Assembly (NCBI GenBank): GCA_040954595.2
Contig: CM082576.2
Location: forward strand, 1,550,001-1,614,000
Origin: Balanoglossus misakiensis
Lineage: Eukaryota > Hemichordata
DNA length: 64,000 bases
Direction: 5' to 3'
The notes under the pieces were generated by a model. That model did no database searches. It was not told where the DNA came from and saw nothing but the letters and a program-made list of their open reading frames with translations. Both the position numbers and the translations under genes were made by a program. Every line of letters begins with the position of its first letter. Within the stretch, counting starts at the first letter, position 1. This document shows, in pieces, positions 30,501-43,558 of the stretch.

Positions 30501-31376
30501 ACGTCTACTGCAATGTCTGCATTAGAACTGACCAACAGACTTGTGCAAGCTATCCAGGTGGGTTCTATATTTAATCTGCATTATGAGGTAGCAGAATCTT
30601 CATTGAAATTTCAATAAGTGGTTTAATTGTCATAATGTGTGTACCAGTAATTGTTAGGCAAGACAGAATGCTTTTCATGTCCCAGTCATGTAAAAACACC
30701 ACATCTCTCCTTGTCTTCTGTTCTGTCTCCTTCCACATCATTTCCTTACAATTACTGTCAACATACTCTCTGACTCGCATCATCTTTCTATTATTTCACG
30801 TTCAGTCTGTAGCAGAGACAACCTATGACATGGTATCCCCTGGGCCCAGTGTATCCAGATTTGCACAAGGCAGTGGTGTTCAATTTGTGCAGCATAGATT
30901 GGCACAGCAGCCAGCTGATCTCAGGGAGGGAATCTCAACTGCATACAAAGTTGTCAGAGAAGTAAGTACTCATTTGGCTGTTAGAATCCATAGCAATTCA
31001 TCAAGTGATCTTGCCCGAGGATGATTTGAAGTCACTTGGTTATGCATGTAACAGTACCAGATGCTAGATCAGTTTCCTTCATAAATGTTATTCAAGAAGT
31101 GTTTGTTCTGTGTCTTGAATATTGTTTCTCTTTTGATGATTGCAGGGCCTTGGGGATACAGCTGGAACCCTTGTGCGTGTTGCTAGGGAAGAACATGAAC
31201 ACAAAGGTGTCTCTGGTGCTGTTGGTGGAGTTCTGCGTCAAATTCCACCCACTGTAGTCAAACCACTCATCATTGCTACCGAGGCAACATCTAGTGTTCT
31301 TGGTGGTGTGCGCAATCAACTCAAACCAGATGCCAGGAAAGAAGCCACAGAAAAATGGCGATTATTAGAAGATTAA
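15504..31376 (+). CDS. ATG2: Autophagy-related protein 2 (lipid-transfer protein)
   Basis: ATG2 is the rod-like bridge that moves phospholipids from the ER to the growing autophagosome. About 40 exons. First exon 15504-15671: MPWYFPWPEYIKKRACRYLL, then HYLGNFLQEKLTLDQLSVDL, the chorein domain. Second exon from 16890: ALNELAETFDSPVEVIEGVI, then GSISISVPWSALL. Other coding blocks visible include 17366-17524, 17934-18129, 18312-18507, 18962-19154, 19980-20223, 20450-20625, 21200-21386, 21933-22105, 22911-23055, 23335-23505, 24112-24460, 25932-26105, 26645-26843, 27085-27304, 27959-28124, 28948-29199, 30404-30557 and 30806-30961. The last exon, 31146-31376, holds GVLRQIPPTVVKPLIIATEA and ends EKWRLLED, the conserved C-terminal ATG2 domain. 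The product should be about 1900-2000 residues. It appears to be a single pre-duplication ATG2 rather than ATG2A or ATG2B; this is inferred. Confidence 0.93.
25795..25872. repeat. GT-rich and (GA)n simple repeat in ATG2 intron
   Basis: An irregular GTGTATGTGTG/GCATGCA stretch runs into AGAGAGAGAGAGA just after a coding exon that ends near 25758. Simple repeat only. Confidence 0.55.
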
Positions 31377-33750
31377 TTTACATGTGAACTTTTTATTTTT
31401 GATGACACCTGGTCTGAAATGGGATTGCAACTACAGATATTAACAGAGATTTTTCCCCCATATTTACTATTTCTTCTCAAAGCATGAAGCTTCTCAGCGC
31501 AGTATGTAGATGTGCATTGAATTGTCAACAATGATAGTACATGTATTGCTATCACCAATACAGGTTGTATTGACCAGCCAAATTTTCAGAGAAAAAACTG
31601 AAATTATCAGACATCCCAGCAATTTGTCTTTAATTTAGTACTAGGTAATTTAGGTAGCATTGCATGCAATTGTTAACTATTTACGTGTGATAAGTTTTCT
31701 CTATGGGTGCAAAATTGCATTCTGTGTCATTTCTACAATACCGAGCTTGCAATTTTAAGTTGATACATATAAGTGAGAAACACACACATACACTGATTAG
31801 TGTTATGTGTTGCTTTGTATTATTGTACCTTGTATTAACACATCTCATCTGTTTTCTTAGCTTTGATTGGTCGAATCACTGTCACATGAAGTTCACCAGC
31901 TTTTACGCTACTACAGAAAAGAAACATGTTATCAAGTAAGAGTTTCCAAACTAGCAGGCAACAGTCTCAATGATTGTTATCTGGAAATTGTCTGTGCAAA
32001 CGGAAACCTAAAAAATTCTCAAAATGAAGATGTCTGTATGGTCTACAGACAAACTTATATATCAACTTGAATTAATACTACTAGGGGTAGGACACATACT
32101 TGACTGGTCATGTGAGTAATACAACATGACATCTGTTTCAGTGTGGGTCTGTGCGTCAACCCACAATGGGGAGATAGGTGTACGCTGTTAGCCCTGTAGT
32201 CAATGTTTGTGTAAAAGTACCACAAATGTTTTTATCAATGTTGCCAGAAATAATAATTTTAACCTGAACTTTACCAAAAATTAATTTTATAGTCCTGTCA
32301 GTAATTGCTTGAAGAATTCTGGCAAAATACAAATAAAACTGCAATTGAATCAACCAGTGTTTTAGTATAATAATATTTACAGATTTTAAGTACAACTCAA
32401 AACAGTAGACTGAGTAGTGGTACATCTTTATTACATATCTTTTGGCTTCATCACTATTACTCATGGTTTCTATTTACTTGTACTGTTAGTTCTCTCCATG
32501 TTAGTGAATACTGCAAATTTCTTTATGCTTGAAATATCAATACTTGTGTCTTCCTTCTTTGTCGATGAAACAATGATGGTGAATGTGGATGATGTGATGC
32601 CCAATTATTTCGGTCTCACACTGAACAGAGTCTGTTGGAGGGTCATCTGTGTGTGAAGCCATGGATTGGTATTGGCACTTCTTAAAATGTAAAAGTAGAT
32701 TCAAGTCAAATGCACCATGATGTAGATATTCACATCAATTTTAAGATACAATCAAATGGGCCCTTTTTTGTTTTCTTTCTTGTGCATGGCTGTTTACTTG
32801 GAATTGCTTCATATATTTGTAAGTTTGTACAGGACCTGAATAATATTTAATGGAATAGTGTTGTGCAATATGATGCAAGAGGGACTCTTTACTAAGTCAC
32901 TGATGTGAACCCACTGCAATGACGGTGAGGTAAACATAGCACAGGGTCTTACAAGCACATTTCATTGGAATGGTAACATAAACTGCAGCATGACAAAAGG
33001 TAGCGATGTTTTCATGTCTGCTGTCATTACTGAAACTTGTACTTTGTATGTCTTAACCAGTGTCTTGCTAAACTGGTGATGAGACATTGTGTGCTGTGAT
33101 TCATATACATGTATGCATGTTAGTGTTGTTCTGTGTTACACATCAAGAACTGTGGTAACAACCATTTTGTTGAATGGTTTATGATTGCAGGAAGTAAATC
33201 TGTAGAACAGTGACTTTATTACCATGCAGTCTCATTTTTTGCCAATTTCTGAATTGTGATTTTCAAGTTTATACACCAGGGGACCTTGAACTTGAACACT
33301 GCTTCAATTTCTGTGAACTTCTTCAATAAATGAGACCTGTATTCAAATAGTAAAATACCTACAAACAAGATACTGTATTAAAGAAAGAGAAGTAAAGTAA
33401 TATGTTATGTCATTGTGATTGCCTTGACCTACAATGTACATGTGTGTAGCCAAACTCAGAAAAGGTCCATGCATTATATGGTGTGTGTATGTGTGTAATC
33501 TACTCAGAAATGGGTATCTGTATCCAAATGTAGCTAAATCCCTTCAAGCACTGAAATAGATCCAGCTATTCAGATATGTTTGTTGTATTGTAACACAAAG
33601 TTTATGAAAATCAGCATGATATTTTTCAGGATGATTGACTGTGTGCAATCCATATAGTTATTGTACATTTAAGTCACTTTAATTTATTTCAGACCATTTT
33701 ATAAGATTATGTATGGGAGCCACTGTGCATGGTGATGTTGTACAATAAAA
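31377..33750 (+). other. ATG2: Probable long ATG2 3'UTR
   Basis: 2.4 kb after the ATG2 stop with no convincing coding sequence. Polyadenylation-like AATAAA occurs at 33325-33330 and 33744-33749, with earlier AATAAA-like matches near 32330. The 33744 signal is followed by a T/G-rich stretch, as expected for a cleavage site. Assignment to ATG2 is by position and strand. Confidence 0.5.
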
Positions 33751-34978
33751 CTACAGTGTTTCAGTTTTATCAACTTTATATGTGGCAAAAATATCCTGAA
33801 ACTACTATGATAGAGCTGAATTATCAGTATACTACTACTACTATTATTATTATTAGCTATAATAGTTCAGATTATTTATCCATATAAAACCAAAGAGAGT
33901 ATCAAGACCAATACAATGCAAATCTTCAGATATTTTATTCATGTACCAGAAACAGGTTTTTTTCAAAGTGAACAGTTCTCTCTAACATACATAACGCATA
34001 AGCAAGCATGACTGCTTCTTGTATGAAATTATAAATTGTGAATATATATAGAGAGCCATGGGACTTTTATTTCATCAATCTTCTTCTGGAGCCCGTTTCA
34101 AATCGGACTCACAATCATGCTTATTTGAAGCCTAATCACAAAGCGATGGTATAATACGCCATCCTCGAAATCTAAATATTCATGATGAGAGGCAGACACT
34201 TCCACCTGGACAGACGTCATTTCTCGCACAGTCAGCGTCATCACGGGCATCGCTTGCTTCTGACCCACGTTGCTGCCACAGGGCAAACCAAGCCTAGCCT
34301 CCAGCTACGTTTGTACAGCGCCATATACAACCTTCCTCGTTGGCAACAGTCAGCTACGCCTGCACTGGGTTAAACCACAGCCACCAGAACCATCTGTAGA
34401 AGACCCCAGACATGACCAAGGATGCATGAAGATAACACTCAGGTACGACCTTCACTTGCATGAGTTTCGCCCTTTCTTCGTGCATCCGTCACACAACCAC
34501 CTGTTCGTTACACGCAGACATGGTACTTGGTATTCTTTATAGCACTTCTTGTTGCATGGTCGGTAACACGCAGGAATTCCCCACACCGTCAGGTCCAATG
34601 AATTCTACTCGACCGGTTGGTCGACCTTACTGAACTCTTTCACTCCCAGTTCTCTCTTAGAGGTCCAACCTTACCATAGAAAACGATGGGTTTGAACTGA
34701 ACCAAGGTGGTGAAAGGGCTAAAGCCCCATTAGTATAAACTAATTTTTAAACCATAACCATAAAATGCTCTATCTGAACGCTAGAACTAAAATCGGACTC
34801 GGGTGCAAGGAGTTAGTAATATATTATTAATATCCAAATGGACGAACTATGCATTTTAGTTGTCTTTAATTTTAGCTCACATATTTAAACTAATAGAAAA
34901 GAAAAAGTAGTGTATTTTCAGGTTAACATCTGCAAGTTTTACGAGGCGTAACCAAATGATGATAATACATCGTTACGA
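33751..34978. other. Intergenic / CYP46A1 3'UTR region
   Basis: No gene supported. An ATT/ACT trinucleotide run lies at about 33830-33856. Minus-strand AATAAA occurs at 33934-33939 and near 34066, so the CYP46A1 3'UTR may cover much of this interval. Open frames at 34098-34542 are short, His/Pro-rich and lack splice or family support. Confidence 0.4.
34676..34724. repeat. Dispersed repeat, copy 2 (downstream of CYP46A1)
   Basis: This matches 11703-11751 over about 49 bp with only a handful of substitutions (for example CGATGGG for CAATGGG, and GGGCTAAAG for GGGTTAAAG). It probably lies within or beside the CYP46A1 3'UTR. Confidence 0.65.
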
Positions 34979-37900
34979 TCATTTTTCCCGAAGCGTTATG
35001 TAATTCTGACAACCGTCTTTAGGTTTCAGTGTTCCAACATTTATGACATCGTATGACTGACTAGGAGCCCAGGAGAAATCAAAGACCTGTAACAACTTGC
35101 ATAAAGTCACTTTCGTTTCGATCTGAAATAGGGCAGAAATTCATTCGTCAATGTTTTCCTAACAATCACGATGTTTGTGTCATTTGAAATGGTCTGTACC
35201 CAGTCAGCATGTTGTTATGTCTTGTGACATTTGGTTTCAGAGAGAGACGAAACTGTACAACATACGACAACAGAAGTAAAACAAATTGATATTAAACATC
35301 CTTACCAGAGCAAAATGTTGACCAATGCAATTTCTTGGGCCGAATGAAAATGGGATGTGGGCATGTGACTGTCTGTAAAAAATATCAAACAAAAATCTTC
35401 TATTTGAACAACTTGGTTTAACATTTCCAGGGGCAATTTGGCACTTCGAACATTTTATAAATTCACAAAAAAGTAGAGTTAGAAACTAAATAACTTTCAC
35501 ATGATGAAACCTGAATGTCAAAATGACAAAACTAGAGTTGAGTTATAACTGGAATTCGAGCAGAGAGTCATAAATGCAAAACTCACATTTTACTGGCGTC
35601 ACTGAACCTGTCCGGATTAAAAGTAAGAGCATCTTCAAAATATTCTTCTTGTCTGGCCAAGGCGAAAATGTTAACCTGGACAGGTAAGAAAGGCGTTTTA
35701 AATTGAAGAAAATTTGGCGGTACCTGCACGGTATACTTATTTTTGTTAGAAAAGGCATGTCATGTAAATCAATCACTCTGGCACACGTGAAACACCTGGT
35801 CATTGTAATGAACGAACTTTGATTTGTTAACAAACTGTTCTATTACCATGAGAAGAGAATTACTGGGTACTCTGATACCAGACAAGATCTCCTCTTTCTC
35901 AATCATCCGCATCACGGCAGGAGTGGGAGGCCACATCCGTAGGGTTTCCTTGACAACCTGGAGCCAAAGCATATCCACAGTAAATCCTACTAATCAGAAC
36001 CTGATTTTAGATAAGCGACAGTTATAATGACATTGTGGACATATTAAGTGGGAATAGAGAGGCATACCTGAGACATGTAAGCAAGTTTAGCTACGTCTTC
36101 AAATTCGACGTTCGTTCTTCCTCCCAAAACATTCTTTATTTCCAGTCTCACTCTGATAAAAATAATACCACAAATTAAAATGCTCTTATCATGTGAAAGA
36201 AGATAAACCTGAATCAGTGACACATTATATCCGCTGGTGCCATTATTCGATGCCATATTGTCTCATTGGAGACTGGTCGTCATCAACAGTGCAGAGTGAC
36301 TCCACTTTTTATGACGTTTCAAAATGTCCCCGACTTGTCTTGCCTTTCTTCCCAGACGACCCTTCACAAACAACGCAATGATCATTGTGACAAATAGTCT
36401 ATAACTTCTTGGGTGACATCTTTTATGGTTTCCCATGTCCACTTGAAATAACTTTATAACAAGTTGTGCAAAATGTTACAACAGATCAAAATATTACCTT
36501 TCCAAGATTTCCGGATGTCTGATAAGTTCCATGAGTGTCAATGCTATCAGATTGGCTGTTGTTTCTTGGCCTTAAAAGTAAAAGAACGACAGAGGGAAAC
36601 ACAATGTCGAGAGTCAAATTCAACTTCATCAACACTTATTCGAACTCAGAACAGCGAAAGTATCTCCAATATTTGGACACTCAATAGGTCTTATTGATTA
36701 AGAAGTGGTCTGAGATGAAATTTTCAAGTGTTTTTCTTGAATGTTTTTCTATTTTTGTATATAACGAGCGTCGATCACTATGATTAAAATTAGAGACTTT
36801 AAGAGGACGTAAATTATGTACCTACCAGCGATGTAAAATGTCACAAAGTCATCTAGGATCTCTTCCATCTCAGATTTGTTACCCTGTAGGTTATCTGCAC
36901 AGAAATATCAAGAGACATAAAGACATGCTAGCTATTGTACTTTTACTCCTGGCTGTCACCGAAATCTCCCTCTTCATGCATTTATGTTTCTACGAGGGAA
37001 AAGGCATCTTGTTCAGAAACGTCACGTAATCGGCTACAACTCTAGCAATCGGTCCTCAAATTCGTGTTGTACCTGAACCTTTGATTAGAAGCTCCAATAG
37101 ATCGTCTCTGTTCACGACTTCCCCTCTCAATCGCGCGCCAATTCTCTTCTCCACCGCGGCGCGGCCGGTCTCACGATGCAGCCGAACACTTTCCCGTACT
37201 TTCCGTCGGAATTCTCTGCTCCAAGGATTGAACTGAAGCAATGAAGTGAATAAAGCAAGTCGTTAGTCGTGTTTGGTTATACTGTTCATTTACAATTTAC
37301 ATTTGCGAATTTTGGGAAACATTGGAATAGTTTGAAGAAAGGTAAAGTGGATAAAAACGTCAAAGTAAACATTCAAGTAAATGACTAACAAAACAGAAAG
37401 TATAACCATAAGACACTTTCCTAAAAAAATAAAAACAAGAAATGATTAAAAATCGATATATTGAGTAAAGAAATGACATACATCATCAAATGGTTTCTGT
37501 GCGGCCCTTGTAATTCCCGTTAAAACCATTTCATTGGCATCCAGAAATGGGTTCTTGGTCTGAGCTATCATGTTGCAATCAATACCAAACGCCACCTGTT
37601 GTTAAAGAACATGTTTCAGGGGATATATGTACAAATGATAGATAGGATCGTTCTGCACTCGGCGTCCAATTTCAAGTCACCTGCAAGCCTACTCCCAGTG
37701 AAACGATTTTCAATATTAACCAAAGTCTTACTTTTCCGATGACATCGATGGTAAGTCTCTGGAATTCCTCCAACATGGTCACAGACGTTTTTCCGTCAGC
37801 CTTCTTCTTTAATTCGTCGATTAATAAGTCTACACTAGCGTTGAATTGCTCCACTGATAGCTTTAAAGAACTTAGTTCATTGTAGAAAGAAACAAAGTTC

Positions 37901-40100
37901 GTTTATTGTGAAAATCGGTGCGTGGGAAATATTCCTGTATTCCGTTGGTAGGCTATCTGCCTGCGACCACGCCCAGTTTTCGCTTCAAAACGCCAAATAT
38001 TGACTTCTATTGCACCCGAGAACTTTTGATATATTTCTCATGCACTGCAGGAGGTTCAATTCAAGATTGTGGGTGAGGTTTGCGGGAAGCAGTTTTATAC
38101 CATGTGTTGGAAATCGTTGAATATTTAAAATGATACCGATTCATTCCCAGTGGAGTCTATGTTCCTCTATTGCCGACTATCCTTACATATGTCATATAAG
38201 TATTTGATGTCAATTGTCAAAATCTCTATCGGACTCCACAGTGATGTCGCAACTTACCTGCGATTGAAAGCCGGGTTGATGAGCGCCCTCCTTCTCGCCC
38301 ATCTGTCATGGCAACGTTCCGACACTAAACCACCACCCATGAATCTTTCGCCATATAAAGTGTGCAGCCGACCATACGGTCGTTTTCCTTTGGGACAGTT
38401 TACCGTAACTATCAGATGCTGCCAGTCGAAAGAAAAGAAACAACATTTTGTTGGGATGAACACTCGTCTGTTCCAAATACATAAATGTATGAATATAAGA
38501 TTAATGTAAATCTGAATGTTCGAACAGTAAAATCCACAAATCAGCTGTAGTACATTGATACTATTTATCTGTCTGTGGCGGCAATCGCTTTTAGCGTCTG
38601 GTATGCCTGTATCTGTAGAAAACTATAATTAATATGGTTAAATTTAACTTTACTCATTTAAAACTGCTGTCGTTTTAGTGTCCATCTTTTGGGTAGCCCT
38701 TCTTATGTTGGGTGTTTCAGTACATACTGTCGTCGTTTATAAAGAAAGTTAGATTTAATACCTTCAGACATACAGCATCCAATACTATGATGAATGTAAC
38801 GTGTGCCAAAGAAAATTTGAAAATGGGACCATATTCTCTTGCCCTGCGAGAAAGATAGCATTGACATTGTGACACTTACTGATTGGGAACATGGAATAAA
38901 TTCTATTAACTGGCCCAGGATATGTCAAATATCAGTTGAAACTATATACATAAATTCAATTTTATCAAGCGAACACAAGATATTTTGCCCCAAATTATAT
39001 GTAATACAAAATGTACTTTTTTTCGGTAGATAGAGGCTACAGGGATATGTCAATGGTTCATGTCTTTCAGTCAACATATGATGACAGCGATGCTTAATCT
39101 TGGCTCTGTTTCGCGATACGATCTAATGCGGTCACCAACATCAAAAATTACCCGACAACAGAACATGTCGTCTATGAAAAACGAGATAAAGTATATAAAA
39201 ATACTCACCATTCAGTTATTAACATATGTAAAAACTTGCCATTTTCTAACCCTTTTCGTACCTCTTGCAAATTTCCCAAGAAGAAACTGGAAAAATAATA
39301 TTTCATATATAAATTACCAACACAGGGTAGAAACTGAAATGCGTCATTGTAAATTATTGTATGCATTTATAACCAAACAGCTGCATGAGGCCGAAACCGT
39401 TGACCGCTAGGTTCCGCTAGACGATCGTGAACTTGCTCGGCTCAAGTTACCATAGATAGTTCTTGTAAACATAGGAGGGTTTGAAATTCAAAGGAAGTAG
39501 GTTAAGGTTTGGTTCGTGCAATGGACCCGAGGCGAAGAGTGGAAGAAACGCACTGTCTTTACTGCAAATCCTTTATTTAGAGTGGTACATAACGCATATC
39601 GATTTTTTTACTGATATGTAAAATCCATTTTCGGCTTCTATGGTCAGTACTCTTGTGTTGCACGAGTTCTTTATATTTTTCTTACACAAATCACTTATTC
39701 GTCCGGACAAATACGTATTACATGCTTGACGACCAACGCGTAACAAAACAATACTACTATTTGGAATAATTTGCAGATTTGTCGACATAAAATGTGTAAA
39801 ACTGTGAGATCTATTATCTAAATAGACGCATTGGCCTCGTGTGTAATGTCTGGCGAAAAAGCCAGAAGAATTTCATGGTCATTTGCCCCCATTTTATCAC
39901 GGCCACTCCACAAACGAGGTAAACATGGCACACGTTTTACGTTTTCATATTTACCTGCTCGGTTTTGGTCCTGGTATATGCGCATACTTACGGCGAACGT
40001 AGGCGATGTAAACGGTATATGATAATACCCCAGTGACAGCTACAAATATTAAGATATCAACCAAGAAAACGACGAGAAAACACACTGTATCAGACAGCAT
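34979..40100 (-). CDS. CYP46A1-like: Cytochrome P450, cholesterol 24-hydroxylase-like
   Basis: Exons on minus: first exon from ATG 40100-40098; 38843-38762; 38418-38258; 37870-37732; 37595-37482; 37232-37073; 36894-36826; 36570-36498; 36152-36068; 35957-35847; 35675-35587; 35372-35306; 35122-34979 (stop TGA). The N-terminal anchor (CFLVVFLVDILIFVAVTGVL) is followed by YAHIPGPKPS, as in CYP46A1. P450 hallmarks: I-helix FYIAGQETTAN, K-helix KETLRMWPP (E..R), FNPDRF, and heme loop FSFGPRNCIGQ with the Cys ligand. YGERFMGGGLVSE and the AFNRSSLK region align specifically with CYP46A1. Expected role: ER-bound sterol or fatty-acid hydroxylation. The join between the first exon and 38843 is unresolved: PRLWSGRDKMGANDHEILLA near 39925-39865 looks coding but is in another frame. 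Confidence 0.88.
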
Positions 40101-41026
40101 CGTGAGACGTGATTTGCGTAAAGGTTATATATCCCAAAGAATAAAGCGTGACCTTAAATGTAGTAGCATGGCGGTCTCAGCTCGAATTCACAATGTGTAA
40201 ACACTTTTTACAGACCATCCCGTTATTGTGTCCTAGAATTCCAATTTATTTTCGCTATATATTGAAGGGTACCATCATTATTTACGAGCTTGTGTCGAAA
40301 CAAATCAGGGGGCGGTCATTCAAAATTCCCATTAGGGGTTACTCATCATCATGGTTGGGAAATGTCGGTTAGTACGGGAGCGGTTAGTCGCAGGAATTGT
40401 CCTTGTTTGTAAAATGCGACTTTCCTCGAGTATCTACGGTCAATTTTGATACGTAAATGTAGTACTTGAAAACCCGAGTTCTTGAATAGACAATGGAACT
40501 TTCAGCGAATAAGACTCTAACAACAACAAAACATATACGTCAATTATTTCAATCTCCATAGACAGATAGACGCACGTTTATATATTCCCATATAAAACAG
40601 AATAGTTCTTATTGTATATGCATTTGTATTTACAACAAATAATAAGCCGAATAAATAGTTCAGACATACTTTACAAATTTACAATCTAAATGGTAATTGT
40701 GCGCTTATTGGCACAACATCACAGAAATAATGCAAGTCGTTATAGTAGACCTGCTTGTCTATGTATTGATACACTGCAACTATAGACACCCCACCTACCC
40801 CAAATGACGGTTTGTGAAGAAATGAAATAGTTTGTACAGATAGCGTAGTTTTATCAGACGCAGTCCTCGGAAACACTCTCCATCAGATCAAAACTTGTAA
40901 CAGAATTGGTTTCTGGTGGTGAGAACTGCCTAAATATAACTTTCTGGTTTTCATTTTCTTCTGTTTCGCAATCAGTCGATAAAATAGCAATCATTCCAAA
41001 CATAACTTGGAAAACTTGACTACATA
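40101..41026. other. Intergenic region upstream of CYP46A1-like gene
   Basis: About 0.9 kb between the CYP46A1-like start and the stop of the next minus-strand gene. AT-rich, with no supported frame. It should contain the CYP promoter and the 3'UTR of the upstream gene. Confidence 0.4.
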
Positions 41027-43558
41027 TTAAACTCGGCTGTCATTTGGTCCTTTATTGCTCCCAGAAACGTCATCATTCGTCACACCTTCGTTACTTTGTG
41101 GTCCTCCATTTGTTTTCTGATACGAATCTGGGAGAAGAAAATGGGGAGAAAATCTCTAAAACAATCGCAATTTCAAATTGATTTTACTTGCAGATATTGT
41201 TTGAATCGTATTATTGGATCACATAGTTTTTGTGCGACACAACATTGTTCTATAGTTTCCACAACCCTCAGTTAGTACATCTACATGGGCTTATTTTATT
41301 GTGAAAATAAAATAATAAAAATAATACCAAACGTTGCAGCTCGTGTGCCTTTAATACGTACCAGAGACAAACTAAGTTTATGCATATTTTAATCAATCGG
41401 GGTGGGGGGGGGGGTATGAACTTTCTGTCAAATTTCAATTAAAATCACATCCATAGAATTGATGTGGTGATAATGTGATCCGATTTTAACATTAAAATAT
41501 ATGGTAAAAATATATTGTAATGTCAAAAATTGCGTTGACTTTATGATGGTAACTTTATCGTACCGTCAGTCTGATTCAGGTCTTTGTCTTGCTTCTCCGG
41601 CCCGAGGTCATTGGGGTCGGTCCTTGGATAGATTCTGCGAGAGAACCACCTGGACGTGTAACAAAATGATCAGTATTTGAATTCGATTTATATTCACAAG
41701 CAAAGGTAAATATTTGTTCCACTCGTAGTACTGAGAACAATGGAAGGAAAATTGTTGTAGCTTTTGTTACTAATAACGTCAACCCTCGATTAGAAATCTG
41801 TCAAAAAAACAATTCCCCACAAAATATTGTCCAACTTACTTTCTAAAATGAATTATTTTCTTCTTCTCCAATATAACGAGGATGATTATAACAATGATTG
41901 GTATTAACAACAGCAACAGTAAAAGCAAGTAGAGATTTGGTGACGCTGCTGTGAGTATAGAAATTAGAATAAATGTCCATGTTAGATCATCATTGGCTTC
42001 CAACGCCTGTTTAAAAATGCAACTAAAGTCCTTAATAAGCATTATAAAACTTGTAGAAGATATGGTGATATATAACTCAATAAGGTCTCCGGTGGAAGAT
42101 TACTACTTTCCAGCCCAAGACTGAAATACATGATAAAAGAATGTTTTTCTTTTTCCTATTTCCAACATTCCGACTATCAACACCCTCCTTTGATGTTACG
42201 CTGCGTAGTGGGGAAAGTTGTGCCCCTAAAGACGTGTTATATCGTAACCCACTAAATGTATTACAGTCTTTAGGTTTGTGTTCTGTCTGGAGTTACCAGC
42301 GATCACACGCCCAGCAGAGTTTTATTGTCGCGTGTCCATAGCAATACAACATACTAAAACTATTTGTTGGAGTAAATTAACCTGTTGAGGCCAATAACAC
42401 TGTCGGAATTGTGTAAACAAGAATATATTTTATGTTTTTATGACACAACAGAACGGGTGAGAACGGCGCTATGATTCATGAAGACAAGACTAATGTCTAA
42501 TGCGAAAAAAACTTTAAAACTAATCGACTGGAAATGAAGATGTACCACTGTACTTCTGCCGCGATGTACTTGACTGTAGTGAGATACTCACTTGAAATGC
42601 TAGGCGGAACTGGAAGAGTAAATTCGGGTAAAGACGAGCAGTTTTTACATAACAGTGTCACATCAACGTTCCGGAGTAAACCCGTTGTGCTGCAGTACGA
42701 CATGGCGACCCTAGGTAAATAGTAAAGAACATTAAAATGCTGATATTGACGAGATATTGACATACAAACTCAAACAATTGAAAGATTTTTGATTGTCGCA
42801 TACCATAGCTGATTAGTGTAAAAGTTAACTTTTTACTTCCTCGTTGTCCCTGTTTGTCTCTGTATAAGGACATCAAACGAATGATGCGTCTCACACATAG
42901 TAACTTCCAGGACAACATTTACTCATACCACTAAATTGGAAGTACAAACCAAGACTCCCAATAATTTTCACAATTATTATTGTTCAGATCGCAGACTTAC
43001 CTGATGTTTTGCCGTTTGACTATTAGTTTGTTGTCCCGTAGTCAGTATATTATGACTTAGTAACTTATTTTGACATTCAGATCCTGTTTATGCTTTGACA
43101 CACATACAGTAACAGGTTACCATGCGACTAAGCAATTCAGGCCTCGACAGTTATCACGGGCAAACTTCGTTCAGCTGTGCCGGAAAAGTTTGAAACTTCG
43201 GACAGTAGATCCTGTCATATCCCCAAAAGAACAATGACGAAAGACTTTTCTATTGTAATCGATTTTTCACTCTGAACTTCCGTGACGTGTAGTAATCGGG
43301 TCACCAAACGGCTTTATTATTTTACTGTTGGTCGGATACTGAACAAATGACAATGAACATTTCCCCTCGAGCAAGTATTTGGTATTTCCCATTCTTTCTG
43401 AAATTAGTACGAGTGTAGACTCAAATATCAAATCATAAACCTGCATTGTTTTAATTCAAGACTTGTTATACCTTCTACAACACTGGCTTGAGTCGTTACA
43501 ATTGCAATGCAGTTATTATAGTCGGTATCAGAATTATTAGCGTCTAAATCATTGTGTT
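41027..43558 (-). CDS. Unrecognised single-pass membrane protein (partial model)
   Basis: I do not recognise the family. Consistent exons on minus are 42710-42592, 41948-41840, 41649-41564 and 41127-41027 (stop TAA); phases 1, 2 and 1 join them. They encode an ectodomain piece with Cys residues (AMSYCSTTGLL, LLCKNCSSLPEF), a Pro-rich stalk, one strong membrane helix (YLLLLLLLLIPIIVIIILVI), a basic stop-transfer EKKKIIHFRK, and a polar tail of about 65 residues ending GPNDSRV. A further candidate exon at 43558-43472 (NDLDANNSDTDYNN, with a Cys) is in phase 1 and cannot join 42710 directly, so at least one exon is missing. The signal peptide was not located. The layout resembles a small type I receptor or adhesion protein. 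Confidence 0.55.

Noticed and set aside
34098-34542. His/Pro-rich overlapping open frames on both strands
   Set aside because: They begin at non-ATG or unsupported starts, show no repeats of a known family, and lie in the presumed CYP46A1 3'UTR/intergenic DNA.
43001-43080. Possible extra exon of the unrecognised membrane gene (ending KHQ or equivalent before GTAAGT)
   Set aside because: The donor looks good, but the only frame that joins the next exon has a stop just upstream and no acceptor, so it was not included.
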